Shown: positions 6,730-8,672 of the stretch, in pieces
Layout of the letters: each line of letters starts with the position of its first letter
How positions within the stretch are numbered: position 1 is the stretch's first letter
Origin: Brachybacterium sp.
Lineage (GTDB): Bacteria > Actinomycetota > Actinomycetes > Actinomycetales > Dermabacteraceae
Assembly: GCA_030451965.1 (NCBI GenBank)
Contig: JAKDNE010000120.1
Location: 1 to 8,672 of the forward strand
Length of the DNA: 8,672 nucleotides
Direction of reading: 5' to 3'
Program-made: the position numbers and the translations under genes
Notes under the pieces: generated by a model
Databases searched by the model: none
What the model saw: the letters and a program-made list of their open reading frames with translations, nothing else
Told to the model about the DNA's origin: nothing

Positions 6730-8472
6730 CTATGTCGGCGGCGGATCCTGCGGAGGATCGGAGGTCGGTGCCGGGCCCGGTGGCGGCTCCGGCGGCGGCG
6801 GGCCGAGCATCGGGGGAGTCCAGGAGACGCCCTGCGCACCGTGCGGACTGGTCCAGAACCATGCGGTGGGCGGCGACGACGCAGTAGGTGATGATGATGG
6901 CGTGCTGGGCGTGCTGGGCGTGCTGGGCGTGCTGGGCGTGCTGGGCGTGCCCCCCGCGTCCGGCGTGCGCCGTGTGTCCGGCGTTCTCGGTGTGCCCGGC
7001 GTGATGTCGGATGGCCGGGCCGACACCGTTCTCGGTGCAGTCTCGCCGGTCAGGGGCACGAGCACCCACAGTCCGTGCTCCTTGAGCAGGTTGCAGCGCA
7101 CGCACAGGCCTTGACCATTTCCGTAGCTGGTCGGCCCGCCTCGGTGGAAGGGGACGACGTGGTCGCTCTGGCGGATCCTCGCATTGCACCAGGGGGTGCG
7201 GCAGGTGGTGTCCCGCCAGCGGATCATGCGGGCCAGACCGGCGGGGAACGCTCGGGACCGCGACTCCATCGCGATCAGCTCTCCGGTGGCCGGGCTCGTG
7301 TAGAGGCGTCGGTAGAACGCGGAGACCAGTTCGTCCGGATGCTCGTCCTCATCAGGGCGCAGGTAGCCGGGAGGTCTGCCGCGCACGGAATCGCGGACGA
7401 TGTGCGCCGGGATGACGCCGTACCCCTCGAGGTGGGCGCTCTCGGTGTCGTCGTCGCGACTCAGCAGTGCGGTGTCGGAGATGACGATGCCGACGTCGAG
7501 TCCTGGCTGCGGCCGCGGGCGGCGTGGTGCCTGCGGCGCCTCGTCCGAGGGCGCCGGATGTGCAGAGGTCCCACGGGCGAGCACGGCGTCGACCAGGAGG
7601 TCCGCCTCGAGGGCGGGGGTGGAGGTCTTCTCGCCGGAAGCGCGCAGAGATCCGGCGGCGGTATGCAGCGCCTGCATCATTCCGACGGCATCGATGCCGC
7701 GCAGGACGGCGGTCACCCGGGCCATCCCGTCCGCCAGCGGAGTCATGGTCACATGCCGCTCCCGCGCGGCACGCTCCGCACGATCCCGGGAGGTCTCGGG
7801 CTCCAGGTGCTGGACCATCTCCTCGACGTCCGAGCGCAGACGCTTGTGGCCTTTCCCCTGGAGGGTCTGCGGATCCTGCTGGATCAGCTCGTCGATCCGC
7901 CGGCAGGTCTCGGGCGAGGCCGTGGACAGTGCGCCCGCCACAGTGGAGGCCTGCTGCGCGGTGACGGCACCCTCCCACAGGGTGTCGACCGTGCCGGGCA
8001 TGTGCTGGACGAGTCGCCGGGCGGAGGCGAGGGAGAAGGAGGACGCGGCCGGGGAGATGCGGCGGGCCAGCGCGATCTCGCTGTTGGCACCCTTGCCCTG
8101 CTGAGAGGTCGGGAGGCCGCGACGCGCGTCTGCACGACCGATGCGCCGCTCCGCGATGACCTGCCAGGTCGCGTCCATCGCGGAGAGCGAGGAGCGCAGC
8201 TGATCGATCCCGGAGAGGACGGCGAGCGCCTCCTCGGCGGACCCGGCGGCGGTATCGGGCAGGGGGTCGCGCACCGATCGGGTGCGGGTGAAGGCCAGGA
8301 GCGTGGCGCTGAGGACCTGCGCGAGCACCACGCGCGCCGCCGGGCTCGCCTCGACCTCGATCAGGGTGGACGCCGCGGAGGCCAGGACGTCCACCGAGGA
8401 CGAGGTGCCGCCCCGGTGAGGTGAATCCTCACCGGGGCGGTCCCCGTCGCAGCTTGATGTCGTCGACTCCAT
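6730..8472 (-). CDS. DUF222 domain-containing HNH endonuclease
   Basis: The protein has 580 residues from the chosen ATG. The DUF222 (13E12 repeat) region occupies roughly residues 25-380, followed by an HNH nuclease domain (about 415-474). That domain shows WRDTTCRTPWC and CVRCN, giving four zinc-type cysteines, SDHVVPFHRGG with the catalytic His, and GNGQGLC. This architecture is common in actinobacteria, often in many copies, and some members are linked to mobile DNA. The true cellular role is unclear. After residue 474 there is a disordered tail of about 106 residues rich in Thr, Pro and Ser, with six Thr-Pro-Ser units and a Pro-rich end. ATG at 8472 is chosen because TACGAT, a TANNNT -10 box, lies 7 nt upstream; ATGs at 8490 and 8514 are in frame and would add 6 or 14 residues. 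Codons 11-22 lie in a perfect hairpin. The gene precedes the monooxygenase gene. Confidence 0.9.
   Translation of the reverse strand: MESTTSSCDGDRPGEDSPHRGGTSSSVDVLASAASTLIEVEASPAARVVLAQVLSATLLAFTRTRSVRDPLPDTAAGSAEEALAVLSGIDQLRSSLSAMDATWQVIAERRIGRADARRGLPTSQQGKGANSEIALARRISPAASSFSLASARRLVQHMPGTVDTLWEGAVTAQQASTVAGALSTASPETCRRIDELIQQDPQTLQGKGHKRLRSDVEEMVQHLEPETSRDRAERAARERHVTMTPLADGMARVTAVLRGIDAVGMMQALHTAAGSLRASGEKTSTPALEADLLVDAVLARGTSAHPAPSDEAPQAPRRPRPQPGLDVGIVISDTALLSRDDDTESAHLEGYGVIPAHIVRDSVRGRPPGYLRPDEDEHPDELVSAFYRRLYTSPATGELIAMESRSRAFPAGLARMIRWRDTTCRTPWCNARIRQSDHVVPFHRGGPTSYGNGQGLCVRCNLLKEHGLWVLVPLTGETAPRTVSARPSDITPGTPRTPDTRRTPDAGGTPSTPSTPSTPSTPSTPSSSPTASSPPTAWFWTSPHGAQGVSWTPPMLGPPPPEPPPGPAPTSDPPQDPPPT
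6901..6950. repeat. 9-bp tandem repeat encoding Thr-Pro-Ser units
   Basis: CGTGCTGGG is repeated five times perfectly from 6901 to 6945, followed by a partial copy CGTGC. In the minus-strand HNH gene it encodes Ser-Thr-Pro units in the disordered tail. The unit is a multiple of three, so changes in copy number alter tail length without a frameshift. Looser Thr-Pro repeats continue upstream in the tail (about 6951-7020). Confidence 0.9.
8408..8440. repeat. Perfect 14-bp inverted repeat (hairpin) inside the 5' end of the HNH gene
   Basis: CCGCCCCGGTGAGG (8408-8421) and CCTCACCGGGGCGG (8427-8440) are perfect complements around a 5-nt loop (TGAAT). The mRNA of the HNH gene would fold into a very stable stem beginning about 33 nt after the ATG, over codons 11-22. 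No T-run follows on either strand, so it is not a standard terminator. If translation instead starts at the in-frame GTG near 8396, the hairpin would be in the 5' leader. Confidence 0.85.
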
Positions 8473-8479
8473 ACCCGTA

Positions 8480-8508
8480 ATCGTAGGCATGTTCGATAGT
8501 GCCGACCA
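8480..8508 (-). promoter_or_regulatory. Probable leaderless promoter of the HNH gene
   Basis: On the minus strand TACGAT (8480-8485) fits the TANNNT -10 consensus and ends 7 nt before the ATG at 8472. TGGTCG (8503-8508), 17 bp upstream, is a partial -35 match (three of six). The layout is the same as in front of the MshA-like gene, and there is no Shine-Dalgarno sequence before this ATG. Confidence 0.5.
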
Positions 8509-8523
8509 CCCCATGACTGGATT

Positions 8524-8532
8524 TGTGGATAA
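8524..8532 (-). promoter_or_regulatory. DnaA-box-like site (perfect TTATCCACA)
   Basis: Read on the minus strand this is TTATCCACA, the classical DnaA-box consensus. It lies 15 bp upstream of the proposed -35 box of the HNH gene. A single box can occur by chance, but in DNA this GC-rich an A/T-containing 9-mer is less expected. No dnaA, dnaN or clustered origin is present, so this is not an origin. Confidence 0.4.
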
Positions 8533-8552
8533 CGTTCGAAGCGATCCCTGAA

Positions 8553-8561
8553 TGTGGACAG
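8553..8561 (-). promoter_or_regulatory. Second DnaA-box-like site (CTGTCCACA)
   Basis: Read on the minus strand this is CTGTCCACA, one mismatch from the actinobacterial box TTGTCCACA. It has the same orientation as the perfect box and its start is 29 bp from that of the perfect box, nearly three helical turns. Confidence 0.3.
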
Positions 8562-8608
8562 AGGTGCTTGGTGGAGGAGCGGTCGAGTCGTTGGCCAGAG
8601 AGTTTCGC

Positions 8609-8672
8609 GGCTCATCGCATTTGAGGGTGTAGGTGGGGTCTGAATCCGCCGGCTTCGAGGAGGCTGCGGGCG
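8609..8672. mobile_element. Probable terminus of an insertion sequence (ISL3-like), cut by the window edge
   Basis: From 8609 the sequence starts with GGCTCATCGCATTTGAGGGTG. It resembles the terminal inverted repeats of actinobacterial ISL3 elements, which as I remember begin GGCTCTTCC and continue with a T-run and AGAGTG. A minus-strand reading frame ends inside this terminus, as is usual for a transposase that runs to the element end. ISL3 insertions duplicate 8 bp, which would make AGTTTCGC (8601-8608) the target copy. The other end is outside the window, so the family is a guess from memory. Confidence 0.38.
8612..8672 (-). CDS. Possible transposase C-terminus (partial, runs off the window)
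   Basis: The last 19 codons of a minus-strand frame read ARSLLEAGGFRPHLHPQMR and end with TGA at 8612-8614. The codons have GC-rich third positions like real genes here. The frame enters from beyond the right edge and stops three bases inside the proposed insertion sequence terminus, which suits a transposase gene. The fragment is too short to identify the family, and a chance open frame cannot be excluded. Confidence 0.28.
   Translation of the reverse strand, partial: ARSLLEAGGFRPHLHPQMR

Noticed and set aside
6901..6950. CRISPR array or phase-variable repeat
   Set aside because: The units are 9 bp, tandem and without spacers. As a multiple of three they cannot shift the reading frame.
6665..7189. 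N-terminal extension of the monooxygenase with His-Ala repeats
   Set aside because: It is only the out-of-frame reading of the HNH tail repeat. The FAD motif starts within 10 residues of the ATG at 6664.
7075..8424. 449-codon plus-strand frame opposite the HNH gene
   Set aside because: There is no recognisable motif and the composition is Gly/Arg-rich; the opposite strand has complete DUF222 and HNH domains.
8524..8561. Replication origin
   Set aside because: Only two DnaA-like sites, no AT-rich unwinding region and no dnaA, dnaN or rep gene nearby.

Overview
The window is very GC-rich (G or C in nearly every third codon position). It carries Gram-positive actinobacterial hallmarks: a DUF222/HNH endonuclease, MshA-like and MshB-like proteins of mycothiol type, and starts with a TANNNT -10 box only 7 nt upstream of the ATG, as in leaderless transcripts. 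A member of Micrococcales (a Brachybacterium-like organism) is a reasonable guess, but nothing in the sequence fixes the genus.

Layout, left to right. (1) A multi-pass membrane protein with a His/Asp-rich N-terminus on the minus strand (27-821). (2) Divergent from it, a two-gene plus-strand operon: an ADP-ribosylglycohydrolase (903-1967) whose stop codon overlaps the ATG of an endonuclease/exonuclease/phosphatase-fold (EEP) hydrolase (1964-2680). (3) Converging on that, a two-gene minus-strand operon read from 4783 down to 2712: an MshA-like GT4 glycosyltransferase, again with an ATGA overlap into a PIG-L/MshB-like zinc deacetylase. (4) Divergent from the glycosyltransferase across 174 bp, a SAM-dependent methyltransferase (4958-5557). 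The gap holds a perfect 17-bp palindrome and probable promoters. (5) On the minus strand, read from 8472 down to 5576, a DUF222/HNH endonuclease with a repetitive Thr-Pro-Ser tail, followed after 65 bp by an FAD-dependent aromatic-type monooxygenase. (6) The right edge holds DnaA-box-like sites and what looks like the end of an insertion sequence, possibly ISL3 family, cut by the window.

The glycosyltransferase-deacetylase pair catalyses, by family, the first and third chemical steps of mycothiol-type thiol biosynthesis (glycosylation of an acceptor with GlcNAc, then N-deacetylation). The acceptor-pocket motifs of the glycosyltransferase differ from canonical MshA as I recall it, so the product may be mycothiol or a related amino-glycoside. 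The ADP-ribosylglycohydrolase-EEP pair suggests joint removal or processing of ADP-ribose or phosphodiester modifications, but this is inference.

The most unusual non-coding signals are a perfect 14-bp-arm hairpin inside the 5' end of the HNH gene, the 17-bp palindrome between the glycosyltransferase and the methyltransferase, and the DnaA-like boxes upstream of the HNH gene. No rRNA, tRNA or CRISPR array is seen. No gene-free stretch exceeds 300 bases.
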